38,374 bases of DNA from Atopobium sp. UBA1382 (lineage in GTDB: Bacteria > Actinomycetota > Coriobacteriia > Coriobacteriales > Atopobiaceae). Under the pieces are notes generated by a model. That model made no database searches, was not told the origin of the DNA, and saw only the letters and a program-made list of their open reading frames with translations. The position numbers and the translations under genes were made by a program. The stretch's first letter is position 1. Each line of letters starts with the position of its first letter. This document shows positions 26,427-34,634 of this stretch, piece by piece. The stretch lies in contig DBQY01000007.1 of assembly GCA_002305805.1 (NCBI GenBank), forward strand, positions 1 to 38,374, read 5' to 3'.

Positions 26427-27908
26427 CTACCTACCGGCAATCTCCGAGAAGCTCTCCCTCAACGCTGGGTACATCCCCCGCCACACGCGATAGCGGTCAT
26501 CGTAAGCAGCCGCGAGGTCGCAGCTGGGGACGATGCGCTCCCGCTCTGCCACAATCGCGTCCGAGCAGGCGGCCACGTTGTCGTAGACGCCGGCAGCCAC
26601 CGCAGCGAGCATGGCACCGCCGTAACCTGGCCCTTGCTCGGTCGCAGGCAGAACGAGCTCGATGCCCAGAATGTCCGCGAGCATCTGCAGCCACGTCACA
26701 CTTCTCGCCCCGCCGCCGCAGACCGTCGAGGAGGAAACGCTCGCACCCAAAGAGCGGGCGATCTCCACCGAGTCCCGCACGGCGAACGCAACGCCCTCAA
26801 GCACCGCACGCGTCAGATCAGCCCGCGTGGTCGACATGCTCATGCCCACGAGGGCGCCGCGCGCGGTGACGTCGTTGTGCGGTGTGCGCTCCCCCATGAG
26901 GTACGGCAGGAAGTACGGGAGCGAGGGGTCGGCGGAGCGCACGTCGATGTCGGCCTGCTCGGCCGCCATGTCGTCCGCGCCCAGCACGTCGTTCACCCAC
27001 CAGGCGTTGCAGCTCGCCGCCGAGAGGATGCAACCCATGAGGTGCCAGGCGCCGTCGGCGTGGCAGAAGGAGTGGATGCGGTCGCCCACGCCGGCGGCGA
27101 AGCCCGCTGTGGGGATGAAGACGGTACCCGACGTGCCGAGGCTGATGTTCATCGTGCCCGCGCCCACGGCGCCCGTGCCCACGGCGGCCGCGGCGTTGTC
27201 GCCCGCGCCGGCAGCTACGACCACGCCAGTGGGCAGCCCCAGCTCGGCGGCGACCTCGGGCAGCAGCGTGCCGATAGGCTCGTAGCTCTCGTGGACCTCG
27301 GGCATCTGCGCGGCCGTGAGCCCGCAGAGCGCGAGCATCTCCTCGCTCCACGTACGGCGCGCCACGTCGAAGAGCAGTGTACCCGAGGCGTCCGACACGT
27401 CGGTCGCATAGACACCTGTGAGCAGGTGGTTCAGGTAGTCCTTGGGAAGCATGACGTGCGCGATGCGCGAGAAGAGCTCGGGCTCCTCGTCGCGCATCCA
27501 CAGAACCTTGGGTGCCGTGAAGCCGGCATAGGCAATGTTGCCGGTGAGCTCGAGCAGCCGAGAAGTGCCAACGGTTTCGTTGAGGTAGCGCACCTGCTCG
27601 ACCGTGCGGCCGTCGTTCCAGAGAATCGCGGGGCGAATCACCTGGTCCTTCTCGTCCAGGGCAACGAGACCATGCATCTGGCCGCCGCAACCGATGCCAG
27701 CGACCAGGGCGGCGTCAAACCCGGAGAGCAGCTCCGGCACGCCCTCGCGCACCGCGCGCCACCAGTCCTCGGGGTTCTGCTGGCTCCAGCCGGGGTGCGG
27801 GTACTCAACGTCATAGGACCTGCTCGTGATGTTGAGGATTTCGCCTCGCTCGTCCATGAGCAGGAACTTGCAGGCTGACGTCCCCAGATCAACGCCAATG
27901 AAGTACAT
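26427..27908 (-). CDS. xylB: FGGY-family sugar kinase (xylulokinase-like)
   Basis: 493-residue carbohydrate kinase of the FGGY family. N-terminal phosphate-binding loop GVDLGTSACKFLLMDERG; IGCGGQMHGLV and ILWNDGRT are the xylulokinase blocks around the catalytic aspartate; SLGTSGTVFIP and GGGARSVTWLQMLADI are the ATP-binding part. It should phosphorylate a ketose, most likely D-xylulose or a related sugar, giving pentose phosphates. ATG at 27906-27908 follows GGGAGGGG. Next to the isomerase it makes a plausible isomerase-kinase pair, though each may use its own promoter. Confidence 0.85.
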   Translation of the reverse strand: MYFIGVDLGTSACKFLLMDERGEILNITSRSYDVEYPHPGWSQQNPEDWWRAVREGVPELLSGFDAALVAGIGCGGQMHGLVALDEKDQVIRPAILWNDGRTVEQVRYLNETVGTSRLLELTGNIAYAGFTAPKVLWMRDEEPELFSRIAHVMLPKDYLNHLLTGVYATDVSDASGTLLFDVARRTWSEEMLALCGLTAAQMPEVHESYEPIGTLLPEVAAELGLPTGVVVAAGAGDNAAAAVGTGAVGAGTMNISLGTSGTVFIPTAGFAAGVGDRIHSFCHADGAWHLMGCILSAASCNAWWVNDVLGADDMAAEQADIDVRSADPSLPYFLPYLMGERTPHNDVTARGALVGMSMSTTRADLTRAVLEGVAFAVRDSVEIARSLGASVSSSTVCGGGARSVTWLQMLADILGIELVLPATEQGPGYGGAMLAAVAAGVYDNVAACSDAIVAERERIVPSCDLAAAYDDRYRVWRGMYPALRESFSEIAGR

Positions 27909-28029
27909 GGCCCCTCCCCACACCGAGGTTCTTCTCGTCCCCATTATGCGCCCTCTCGGTACGAGTCGCACGCCGGCGACGAGCCGCCGTCGCGGGCCAC
28001 GAGGCAGGGCGACCGCCTGACAAGCAAGA

Positions 28030-28105
28030 GGGAGCCCCCGCCCCTCTCGCCAGCGAGTTTTTGCGCAGCAAACTGTCTGAGCTGGAGAGAGGGGCGGGGG
28101 CTCCC
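28030..28105 (+). repeat. conserved-loop hairpin, copy B, after leuC
   Basis: Perfect 19-bp stem, 28030-28048 (starts GGGAGCCCCCGC) with 28087-28105. The 38-nt loop has the conserved core GCGAGTTTTTGCGCAGC followed by AAACTGTCTGAGC. The stem differs completely from the other copies. It lies 9 bp past the leuC stop codon, so it may end the leuAC transcript, although only a short pyrimidine run (CTCTTGCTTG) follows in that direction. Confidence 0.75.
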
Positions 28106-28114
28106 GGACGTGCC

Positions 28115-29377
28115 TTACAGGTCCGACGGCAGCGCGATGTGGCCCGCGACGGCCGACGCGGCCGCGACGGCGGGACTCGCCAGGTAGACCTCGGAGGTGG
28201 GGTCGCCCATGCGGCCGACGAAGTTGCGATTGGTGGTGGAGACGCACTTCTCGCCCGCCGCGAGGATGCCCATGTAGCCGCCCAGGCACGGGCCGCAGGT
28301 GGGCGTGGAGACCACGCAGTGCGCGTTGATGAAGATGTCCATAAGGCCCTCATGGACGCACTCGAGCCAGACGCCCTGGGTCGCGGGGATGACGATGCAG
28401 CGGACGCCATCGGCGACGGTGCGGCCGCAGAGCACCTCGGCAGCGGCGCGCATGTCCTCGATGCGGCCGTTGGTGCAGGAGCCGATGACGACCTGGTCGA
28501 TCTCAATGTGGCGGCTCTCGGCGACCGGATGGGTATTGCTCGGCAGGTGCGGCCAGGAGACCGTGGGCACGATGTCGGCAGCGTCGATGTGGATGACCTG
28601 CTTGTACTGGGCATCCTCATCCGGGTGGTACTCGACGAAGGCGCGCTGGGTGCGACGGCTCACGTACTCGCGGCACTTGTCGTCGACCTCGAAGAGACCG
28701 GCCTTGCCGCCCGCCTCGATGGCCATGTTGGCAATGGTGAGGCGGCCCTCCACGGAGAGCGCCTCGATCGTGGAGCCCGCGAACTCCATGGCACAGTAGA
28801 GCGCACCGTCCACGCCGATCTTGCCGATGACGTAGAGGATGACGTCCTTGGCCGAGGCGCCCTCGGGGAGCTCACCGTCAATGACGATGCGGATGGTCTC
28901 GGGCACCTTGAACCAGGCACGGCCGGTGGCCATGCCCACGCCGGCGTCCGTGGAGCCAACGCCGGTGGAGAAGGCGCCGATGCCACCATAGGTGCAGGTG
29001 TGAGAGTCCGCGCCGATCATGAGGTCGCCGGGGACCACGACGCCGCGCTCGGGGAGCAGCGCATGCTCGATGCCCATGCAGCCCTGCTCGTAGTAGTGCG
29101 TGATTTCGTACTCGTGGGCAAAGTCGCGCGTGACCTTGGTCTGCTCGGCGCTCTTGATGTCCTTGTTGGGGGCATAGTGATCCGGCACGAGGCAGATCTT
29201 GTCCTTGTCAAAGACGCCGGCGCCAATCTCGCGCACGGTCTTGATCGCGATGGGAGCCGTGATGTCGTTGGCGAGCACGAGGTCGAGGTCGCACTCGACG
29301 AGCTGGCCGGGGACGACCTCCTCGAGGCCCGCGTGGGCAGCGAGGATCTTCTCGGCCATGGTCATGGGACGAGCCAT
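28115..29377 (-). CDS. leuC: 3-isopropylmalate dehydratase large subunit
   Basis: 420-residue aconitase-family subunit that carries the [4Fe-4S] cluster. Cluster-ligand regions are [15 protein letters not shown] and [36 protein letters not shown] is the family's active-site block. At 420 residues it is of the shorter, archaeal/clostridial type rather than the 460-residue enterobacterial type. ATG at 29375-29377 directly abuts the leuA stop, so it is translated together with leuA. Its partner LeuD is in the other leucine block. Confidence 0.96.
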   Translation of the reverse strand: MARPMTMAEKILAAHAGLEEVVPGQLVECDLDLVLANDITAPIAIKTVREIGAGVFDKDKICLVPDHYAPNKDIKSAEQTKVTRDFAHEYEITHYYEQGCMGIEHALLPERGVVVPGDLMIGADSHTCTYGGIGAFSTGVGSTDAGVGMATGRAWFKVPETIRIVIDGELPEGASAKDVILYVIGKIGVDGALYCAMEFAGSTIEALSVEGRLTIANMAIEAGGKAGLFEVDDKCREYVSRRTQRAFVEYHPDEDAQYKQVIHIDAADIVPTVSWPHLPSNTHPVAESRHIEIDQVVIGSCTNGRIEDMRAAAEVLCGRTVADGVRCIVIPATQGVWLECVHEGLMDIFINAHCVVSTPTCGPCLGGYMGILAAGEKCVSTTNRNFVGRMGDPTSEVYLASPAVAAASAVAGHIALPSDL

Positions 29378-30913
29378 TTACTTACCCTCCTTGGAGCGCG
29401 CGGTCTGGATCATGCGGTTGATGGCGTTCACGTAGGCCTTGGCACTGGAGACGATGATGTCGTTGTCCGCGCCTCGGCCGGTGTAGATCTTGCCGTCCTC
29501 GGCCTGGATGCGCGCCGTGACCTCGCCGATGGCGTCGATGCCGCGGGTGATGGCCTTGACGGAGAACTCCGCGAGGTCGCCATGGACCGCCACGACCTTG
29601 TCGATGGCCTTGTAGGCGGCGTCGACGGGGCCGGAACCGGTGGCGGCGACCACGTGCTTGACGCCCAGCTCGTCGGTAATCGTGGCCGTGGCCGTGGGGA
29701 TCAGCGGGTCACCGCAGGAGACCTGCAGCGCCTCGAGCGTGTAGACGGCCGCGACGTCGCGCTGGCGCTCCTGGACCATGGACTCCAGGTCCTCGTCGTA
29801 GACCTCCTTCTTCTGGTCCGCGATCTCGAGGAAACGCTGGTAGACCTCGTCGAACTCGGCGTCCTCGAAGGTGTAGCCCAGCTCGGCCAGGCGGTGGCGC
29901 AGCGCGGCGTGACCGGAGCGGGCCGAGAGGATGATCTCGGAGCCGGCAGCACCCACGTCGGCGGGGTCGATGATCTCGTAGGTATCGCGGGCCTTCAGGA
30001 CGCCGTCCTGGTGGATGCCCGAGGAGTGCGCGAAGGCGTTGGCGCCCACGATGGCCTTGTTGGCCTGGACGTTCATGCCCGTGATGCGAGAGACCAGATG
30101 GCTCGCGCGGGTGAGCTCGGTGGTCACGATGTCGGTGTGGGCGTCCAGCTCCTCGCCGTGCATCTTGATGGCCATGACGACCTCCTCGAGCGCGGTGTTG
30201 CCGGCGCGCTCGCCCAGGCCGTTGATCGTGCACTCGATCTGGCGGGCGCCGTTCTTGACGCCCTGGAGGGCGAGCGCCGTGGCCATGCCAAGATCGTTGT
30301 GGGTGTGCACGGAGATGATGACGTCCTCGATGCCGATGACGTTGTCAGCGAGGCCCTTGATGCGTTTGCCAAAGTCCTCGGGCAGCTGGTAGCCCGTGGT
30401 GTCCGGGATGTTCACGACGGTGGCGCCGGCCTTGACGACGGCCTGGATCACGCGCTCGAGGAAGGCCTGGTCGGCGCGGCCGGCGTCCTCGGCGTAGAAC
30501 TCGACGTCCTCGACGTACTTCTTGGCGTACTCCACGCAGTGGATGGCGCGCTCGACGCACTCGTCCTCGGTGATGCGCAGCTTGTCGCGCAGGTGGCTCG
30601 GTGAGACGCCGATGCCGGTGTGGATGCGCGGGCGCTTGGCAGTCTTGAGCGCCTCGGCCGCGCGGTCGATGTCCTTCTCGACGGCTCGCGTGAGTCCGCA
30701 GACCACGCAGTCGTCGCCGGCAATACGACCGATCTCCTGCACAGAGCGGAAGTCGCCCGGCGAGGAGATGGGGAAGCCCGCCTCGATCACGTCTACGCCC
30801 ATGCGGATGAGCTGCTGAGCAATGACGAGCTTCTCCTCGGTGTTCATGGATGCGCCGGGGCTCTGCTCGCCGTCGCGCAGGGTAGTGTCAAAGATGTGAA
30901 TCTTCCTGGTCAT
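29378..30913 (-). CDS. leuA: 2-isopropylmalate synthase
   Basis: 511-residue enzyme for the first committed step of leucine synthesis, joining acetyl-CoA and 2-oxoisovalerate. The DRE-TIM metallolyase start [15 protein letters not shown] and the metal-binding [11 protein letters not shown] are intact; [15 protein letters not shown] follows. The C-terminal leucine-binding regulatory domain is present ([15 protein letters not shown] and onward). ATG at 30911-30913 follows AAAGG; the upstream in-frame extension overlaps the attenuator and is rejected. Regulation by leucine is likely at both enzyme and transcription levels, because an attenuator precedes it. Confidence 0.96.
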   Translation of the reverse strand: MTRKIHIFDTTLRDGEQSPGASMNTEEKLVIAQQLIRMGVDVIEAGFPISSPGDFRSVQEIGRIAGDDCVVCGLTRAVEKDIDRAAEALKTAKRPRIHTGIGVSPSHLRDKLRITEDECVERAIHCVEYAKKYVEDVEFYAEDAGRADQAFLERVIQAVVKAGATVVNIPDTTGYQLPEDFGKRIKGLADNVIGIEDVIISVHTHNDLGMATALALQGVKNGARQIECTINGLGERAGNTALEEVVMAIKMHGEELDAHTDIVTTELTRASHLVSRITGMNVQANKAIVGANAFAHSSGIHQDGVLKARDTYEIIDPADVGAAGSEIILSARSGHAALRHRLAELGYTFEDAEFDEVYQRFLEIADQKKEVYDEDLESMVQERQRDVAAVYTLEALQVSCGDPLIPTATATITDELGVKHVVAATGSGPVDAAYKAIDKVVAVHGDLAEFSVKAITRGIDAIGEVTARIQAEDGKIYTGRGADNDIIVSSAKAYVNAINRMIQTARSKEGK

Positions 30914-30958
30914 GTGGGTGCCTTTCTCGTTGGCCTTCACGGGGGTCTGCGTGCTCAG

Positions 30959-30988
30959 AAAAAACGCCTCGTCCGCTGGGGACAAGGC
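30959..30988 (-). terminator. leu attenuator terminator
   Basis: On the minus strand GCCTTGTCC (30980-30988) pairs with GGACGAGGC (30966-30974) around a 5-nt loop, followed by G and six T (30959-30964). It ends 46 bp before the leuA start. A competing 7-bp stem pairs AGGGCTC (31011-31017) with GAGCCTT (30984-30990), which would break the terminator. Terminator, rival stem and a leucine-rich leader together form a classical attenuator. Confidence 0.85.
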
Positions 30989-31015
30989 TCATGCGCGCGC
31001 CAGGTGAGCGGAGCC

Positions 31016-31108
31016 CTAGCGCGCGCCGGGTAGCGAGAGCAGGTTGAGGGCAAGAAGGGCGAGATCATGCCGAGAAACCAAAGCGTCAGCTGCAGCGCGG
31101 CGATCCAT
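31016..31108 (-). CDS. leuL: leucine-rich leader peptide of the leuA attenuator
   Basis: 30-residue ORF, ATG at 31106-31108, stop TAG at 31016-31018, behind a strong GAGGAGG site (about 7 nt spacing). Eight of 30 residues are leucine, and seven of those lie within residues 16-26 (sequence DLALLALNLLSLPGAR at the end). A ribosome stalled on these codons when charged leucyl-tRNA is short would free the rival stem and let transcription reach leuA. The symbol follows the function of leader peptides of this kind. It is too short for usual gene callers. Confidence 0.85.
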   Translation of the reverse strand: MDRRAAADALVSRHDLALLALNLLSLPGAR

Positions 31109-31263
31109 GCCCTACCTCCTCGTGGTCAGGCGCGCCCCCGTCGGGCGCGATAGCGATAGAGGGAGTTTCCCACAGTTGAAGTCCCGCAGGAAAAAAGGTT
31201 TTGCAGCTGAAACAAACGGCGCGGCAGAAGGTCGGGCAACCCACGCGGGCGGCCCCTTACGGA

Positions 31264-31493
31264 GGTTTGGGTTCACCGTCTCGCCCGCAGAGCTATCACC
31301 CTCCGCAAAACCGCATGTAACTCATTCAAGTTTTCATATCTTGCGCCCGAATCGCCGCTTTATGAACCCAAACCAGTTTTTGGTTTGGGTTCACGCGCGG
31401 CCTACGTCGCAGGAGCAACTTTGAAGAACTGCAGGTAGAAAGCGTGCGCTGATTTGGGTCTTTCGGCGGACCCCCGATTCGTGAACCCAAACC
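31264..31493. repeat. two tandem inverted-repeat elements with 12-bp ends
   Basis: In the 443-bp gap between the leu leader and the Cof-type HAD gene. GGTTTGGGTTCA occurs at 31264-31275 and 31382-31393, and its complement at 31363-31374 and 31482-31493. Each forward-reverse pair encloses 87 or 88 nt, and the middle two copies form a 12-bp hairpin with a 7-nt loop (AGTTTTT). So there are two near-equal units with inverted ends, side by side. No reading frame is convincing inside. Apart from the leader's 5' region the rest of the gap shows nothing else I can name. Confidence 0.7.
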
Positions 31494-31551
31494 TCAAAAT
31501 GGGGGCGAGGGGGCGGGTACAATGAGCGGGAAGTGCCGGAGAGGGAGTGTC

Positions 31552-32379
31552 ATGTACCGCCTCATTGCCTGCGATCTTGACGAGACGCTGCTCGACGACA
31601 ACGGTGACGTGCCGCCGCGCGTCCGCGACGCCGTGGCCGCCGCGCGCGAGCGCGGCGCGCGCTTCGTGCTTGCCACGGGACGGCCGTACGTCTCGACGCA
31701 TCGCACCCTGGACCAGCTTGGGCTCCTTGGTACCAGGGACGAGTACGTCATCTCCTTCAACGGGGGGGTCATCACGGAGAACGTCGACGAGCGCCCGCTC
31801 ACGTCCTGCGAGCTCGACCCGGGCGTCGCCGAGACGCTGTACGAACGTGGCGTCGCGCGGGGGCTGTGCATGCACGTCTACACCCTCGACACGGTCTACG
31901 TCTACAACTACCTCCCCGAGGAGCGTGCCTACATCGAGGGAAGGATGCGCATCGTCGAGACGGGCAGGTCCACGCTCTCCTTCCTTCGCGACAAGGGGGA
32001 GCCGGTCGTCAAGCTTCTCTACATGAGTCTCGACTCCGCGCTCCTGCGCTCACTCGAGCAGGAGCTCGCCGCCGCGGGAATCACGCGCGGCCTTGACGTC
32101 TGCTACTCCTCCAACCGCTACCTCGAGTTCAACGCCCCCGGCGTGAACAAGGGCGCCGGCCTGCTCGAGCTGGCCCGCCGTCTCGGGATACCCCAGGGCG
32201 AGACGATGGCCATCGGCGACAACTCCAACGACGTCCCGATGATCGAGGCGGCCGGGCTCGGGGTGGCCGTGGCCAACGCGACCGACGAGGCGAGGGCCTC
32301 CGCCGACTACGTGTGCCGCGCCGACAACCGCGGCGGCGCCGTGGCCGAGGCGCTCGAGCGCTTTGTCCTCGTGAAGTAG
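31552..32379 (+). CDS. Cof-type HAD-IIB phosphatase
   Basis: 275-residue sugar-phosphatase-like HAD enzyme, a paralogue in class of the one at 14.6 kb. Motif I is LIACDLDETLLDDNG near residue 10; the motif II threonine is in FVLATGRPY; motif III lysine in NKGAGLLELARR; motif IV in AIGDNSNDVPMIEAAGLGVAVANA. It ends 154 bp before the radical SAM gene, whose own promoter lies in that gap. ATG at 31552 follows GGAGAGGGAG; an ATG at 31522 is in frame but its upstream site is weaker. Confidence 0.9.
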   Translation: MYRLIACDLDETLLDDNGDVPPRVRDAVAAARERGARFVLATGRPYVSTHRTLDQLGLLGTRDEYVISFNGGVITENVDERPLTSCELDPGVAETLYERGVARGLCMHVYTLDTVYVYNYLPEERAYIEGRMRIVETGRSTLSFLRDKGEPVVKLLYMSLDSALLRSLEQELAAAGITRGLDVCYSSNRYLEFNAPGVNKGAGLLELARRLGIPQGETMAIGDNSNDVPMIEAAGLGVAVANATDEARASADYVCRADNRGGAVAEALERFVLVK

Positions 32380-32390
32380 GGCAGCTTAAC

Positions 32391-32489
32391 ACCTCTGTAT
32401 TGCAATATATAAATTGATCAACTTTTGTATCCTTGACATCGCAGGTAGCTGAAAGTTATGAAACAATACCTCTATGCAATTCAGTATTG
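32391..32489 (+). promoter_or_regulatory. promoter and repeated sites before the radical SAM operon
   Basis: AT-rich stretch in a GC-rich neighbourhood. TTGACA (32433-32438) and TTATGA (32456-32461) are spaced 17 bp, a good housekeeping promoter. A near-repeat flanks it: ACCTCTGTATTGCAATA (32391-32407, with the palindrome TATTGCAATA at 32398-32407) and ACCTCTATGCAATTC (32468-32482). CAATAC/GTATTG arms (32464-32469 and 32484-32489) lie at and just after the start of transcription. These look like regulator sites, perhaps for the HTH protein at the end of the operon. Confidence 0.6.
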
Positions 32490-32532
32490 GCCCATGTTCA
32501 TAAAGTATTACGTTTCGTGAGAACGGAACAAG

Positions 32533-33786
32533 ATGAGGCTCTCGACTGACATCGTGTTCGTCTCCCTTGGAGGCATTCCCATGGTGGGAAATCCCGCAAC
32601 CGGCGGAATCATCGGCCTCACGGAGGAGGGGGCGACGCTCTGCCGGCGGCTCGCGCGGGAGGACGTCCCTCCCGACTCGGTCCCCCAGGGCTGCCACGAG
32701 CTCGTCGAGCACCTGCGAGCGGGCGGCTACCTCGAGGGAGCGTCCGCACCGCAGGCCCGCCTCGAGTCCGCCTATCTGCACGTCACCCAGCGGTGCAACC
32801 TCTCGTGCCGCTTCTGTTACTCCGAGGACGACGGGCGAAACCGCCTGCCCGACCCGACCCCCGGCGAGCTATTCCGCGCCATCGACCTGCTCGCCTCGCT
32901 CGGGTGCGAGCGGCTCGTCGTCTCGGGCGGCGAGCCGTTCCTGCGCGACGACCTCGCTGATATCGCCAAGCAAGCTCGAGCGTCCGGCATCTCCAACATC
33001 ATCGTGCTCACCAACGGCCTTCTGGTGGACGAGAAGAGCGTCCACCCGCTCGCGGGAGCCGTCTCATGTGTGGCCGTCGCCTTTGACGGAACCTCGGCGC
33101 AGTCGGCGGCGCACCTTCGACGAGCGCAGAACTACGACCGGCTCGTCGCAGCAGTGAGGGCAATCGGGGACGCTGGCATCGAGCCGCGCATCCTGCCGAC
33201 CCTGCACGCCAAGAACCTCTCCGACATGGCCCGCTACCAGGAGCTCGCGAGCGAGCTTAAGGCGACGCTCAGCTACAGCCTGCTCACAGCCGCTGCCTGC
33301 GACCTCGGGGCGTTTGCCCTGGACGACCAGCAGCTTCGCACCCTCGGAGCGAGCGCCGCCGAGAGCGGCACGGGCGTTGACGACTCCCTCGGCGGCCGCG
33401 CCGTCCGCATGTGCGCCCGCCGCACGTGCGGGGCGGGAGTTCGCGCCCTCAGCGTCGGCGCGGACGGGACGGTCTACCCCTGCCAGATGCTGCACGACCG
33501 TCGCCTCGCCATGGGAAACGCGTTTACCGACGACCCTGCGACGATCGCGGGGTCCGCGGCCGCGAGAACCTTCCGCGCGCTGCGCGTCGACTCCTTCGAG
33601 GGGTGCTCGTCGTGCGAGGTCCGGCACCTCTGCGGGGGCGGCTGCCGCGCGAGGTCGTTCCTCTCGACGGGCAGCCTCACGCGGCGGGACCCGTACTGCG
33701 AGCTCTCGCGCGCGTACTGCGAGCGCCTCGGAGAGCGGCTTGCCCGACAGGTCAGTGCGAAAGGAGGTGACGGTCATGCTGTTTGA
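32533..33786 (+). CDS. radical SAM/SPASM peptide maturase
   Basis: 417-residue enzyme. Residues 1-75 look like a PqqD-type peptide-recognition domain (VFVSLGGIPMVGNP, GLTEEGATLCRRL, ELVEHLRAGGYLE). The SAM-cluster motif is C88-X3-C92-X2-C95 (TQRCNLSCRFCY), with GGEP at 132-135. The C-terminus has a full SPASM set: C299-X12-G312-X4-C317, then C358-X2-C361-X5-C367-X3-C371, and further cysteines at 389 and 396, enough for two auxiliary clusters. Such enzymes cross-link or otherwise modify peptide side chains. Start ATG at 32533; its ribosome site is weak. The 22-residue peptide gene overlaps its last codons. Which bond it makes cannot be read from sequence. Confidence 0.9.
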   Translation: MRLSTDIVFVSLGGIPMVGNPATGGIIGLTEEGATLCRRLAREDVPPDSVPQGCHELVEHLRAGGYLEGASAPQARLESAYLHVTQRCNLSCRFCYSEDDGRNRLPDPTPGELFRAIDLLASLGCERLVVSGGEPFLRDDLADIAKQARASGISNIIVLTNGLLVDEKSVHPLAGAVSCVAVAFDGTSAQSAAHLRRAQNYDRLVAAVRAIGDAGIEPRILPTLHAKNLSDMARYQELASELKATLSYSLLTAAACDLGAFALDDQQLRTLGASAAESGTGVDDSLGGRAVRMCARRTCGAGVRALSVGADGTVYPCQMLHDRRLAMGNAFTDDPATIAGSAAARTFRALRVDSFEGCSSCEVRHLCGGGCRARSFLSTGSLTRRDPYCELSRAYCERLGERLARQVSAKGGDGHAV

Positions 33787-33844
33787 GATCACGGATAGCC
33801 GTGCGGCTTGCATAGAGATCGGCCCGATCATCATTGGAGTCTAG
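33776..33844 (+). CDS. 22-residue candidate precursor peptide of the radical SAM maturase
   Basis: Tiny ORF with a very strong AAAGGAGGTGA site 5 nt before ATG 33776-33778 and stop TAG at 33842-33844. It overlaps the maturase gene by 11 nt in another frame. It begins MLFEITDSR, has one cysteine (Cys12) and ends in the hydrophobic GPIIIGV. The Shine-Dalgarno of the next gene overlaps its stop (TAGGAGG). Position and coupling make it the likely maturase substrate; Cys12 would allow a thioether link. I cannot match it to a named peptide class. It might instead be only a coupling peptide that raises translation of the next gene. Confidence 0.7.
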   Translation: MLFEITDSRAACIEIGPIIIGV

Positions 33845-33853
33845 GAGGACACG

Positions 33854-34336
33854 ATGCCCGAAGAGGTCATGCGCAGACTGCTCCGCGCCCAGAGCGCGTC
33901 TCGCATAGGAGCCATATGCATGTACGTCATAGCGGCGACGCTGGGCGCCATCGCCCTGACGAGCCTTTTCACCTTTATGGGGCAGGGAGAGGTCCCGTTC
34001 GCGCCGATCGCCCGACTGACCCTCTCCGCCGTGACGACGATCTGCCTCGCGGAGTTCCTGCGCAACTTCAGGCAGGGGGCGTCGCCCCTTGGGAGCGGCC
34101 AGGCGACGCGCGTTGCCGTTGCGGGGCTGCTCCTGCTCTCGTACGCGCTCCTCGACCTCTTTGGCCCGGCGACGAGCTATCACCTCGACGTCTCGGGCGG
34201 GACGATGCCCGTCGCCATCACCTCCCAGCCCGGCTTCAACCCGATGATGCTCAGCCTCGCGGGCTTCCTCCTGTGCCTGGCGCTGGTCGTCTGCTACGGG
34301 GACGCCCTCAAGGAAGACTTGGACGGCATCGCGTAA
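33854..34336 (+). CDS. DUF2975-like four-helix membrane protein
   Basis: 160-residue integral membrane protein with about four hydrophobic helices (near 18-42, 50-66, 86-105 and 130-148). AEFLRNFRQGASPLGSGQATRV between helices 2 and 3 and the C-terminal CYGDALKEDLDGIA fit the DUF2975 (YoaS) pattern. Members are often followed by a YozG-type HTH gene, as here. No catalytic motif is seen. It might secrete, sense or give immunity to the modified peptide; all of this is inference. ATG at 33854; its AGGAGG lies on the peptide's stop codon. Confidence 0.75.
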   Translation: MPEEVMRRLLRAQSASRIGAICMYVIAATLGAIALTSLFTFMGQGEVPFAPIARLTLSAVTTICLAEFLRNFRQGASPLGSGQATRVAVAGLLLLSYALLDLFGPATSYHLDVSGGTMPVAITSQPGFNPMMLSLAGFLLCLALVVCYGDALKEDLDGIA

Positions 34337-34371
34337 AATGTGGGCAAGCTGCCTACGAGAGAGGTGATGAG

Positions 34372-34620
34372 GTGCCCATCGTCATGCGTCTCGACCGCGT
34401 CATGGCCGAAAGAAAGATTTCTTCTCTGGAGCTCGCAAAGCGCGTGGGCACCTCGACGGTCAACCTCTCCAACATCAAGAACGGCCACATCCGCGGCATG
34501 CGCTTCTCCACGCTGGAGGCCCTCTGCCAGGTCCTGCGCTGCAAGCCCGGCGACATCATCGACTACGTGACCCCCGAGGAGCTCGCCGACGAGCGGGCCC
34601 TCGGGGAGCTCTTGGAGTAG
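34372..34620 (+). CDS. YozG-like XRE/Cro-family HTH regulator
   Basis: 82-residue protein that is almost all a Cro/C1-type helix-turn-helix: RLDRVMAERKISSLELAKRVG, then TVNLSNIKNGHIRGMRFSTLEALCQVL, and CKPGDIIDY. The start chosen is GTG at 34372 (MPIVMRLDRVM), as in the family, with AGGTGAT just upstream; ATG at 34384 is the alternative. YozG-type regulators usually sit with DUF2975 membrane proteins. It may act on the repeated sites in the operon's promoter. Gap to the previous gene is 35 bp. Confidence 0.88.
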   Translation: MPIVMRLDRVMAERKISSLELAKRVGTSTVNLSNIKNGHIRGMRFSTLEALCQVLRCKPGDIIDYVTPEELADERALGELLE

Positions 34621-34634
34621 CCCGCCCCGCTGCC

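Noticed and set aside
29378..30985. Longer leuA start upstream of 30913
   Set aside because: It would run through the attenuator terminator; the family begins at [15 protein letters not shown].
31264..31393. GGTTTGGGTTCA as a tRNA T-arm
   Set aside because: No acceptor, D or anticodon stems can be built around any copy, and the copies form inverted pairs.
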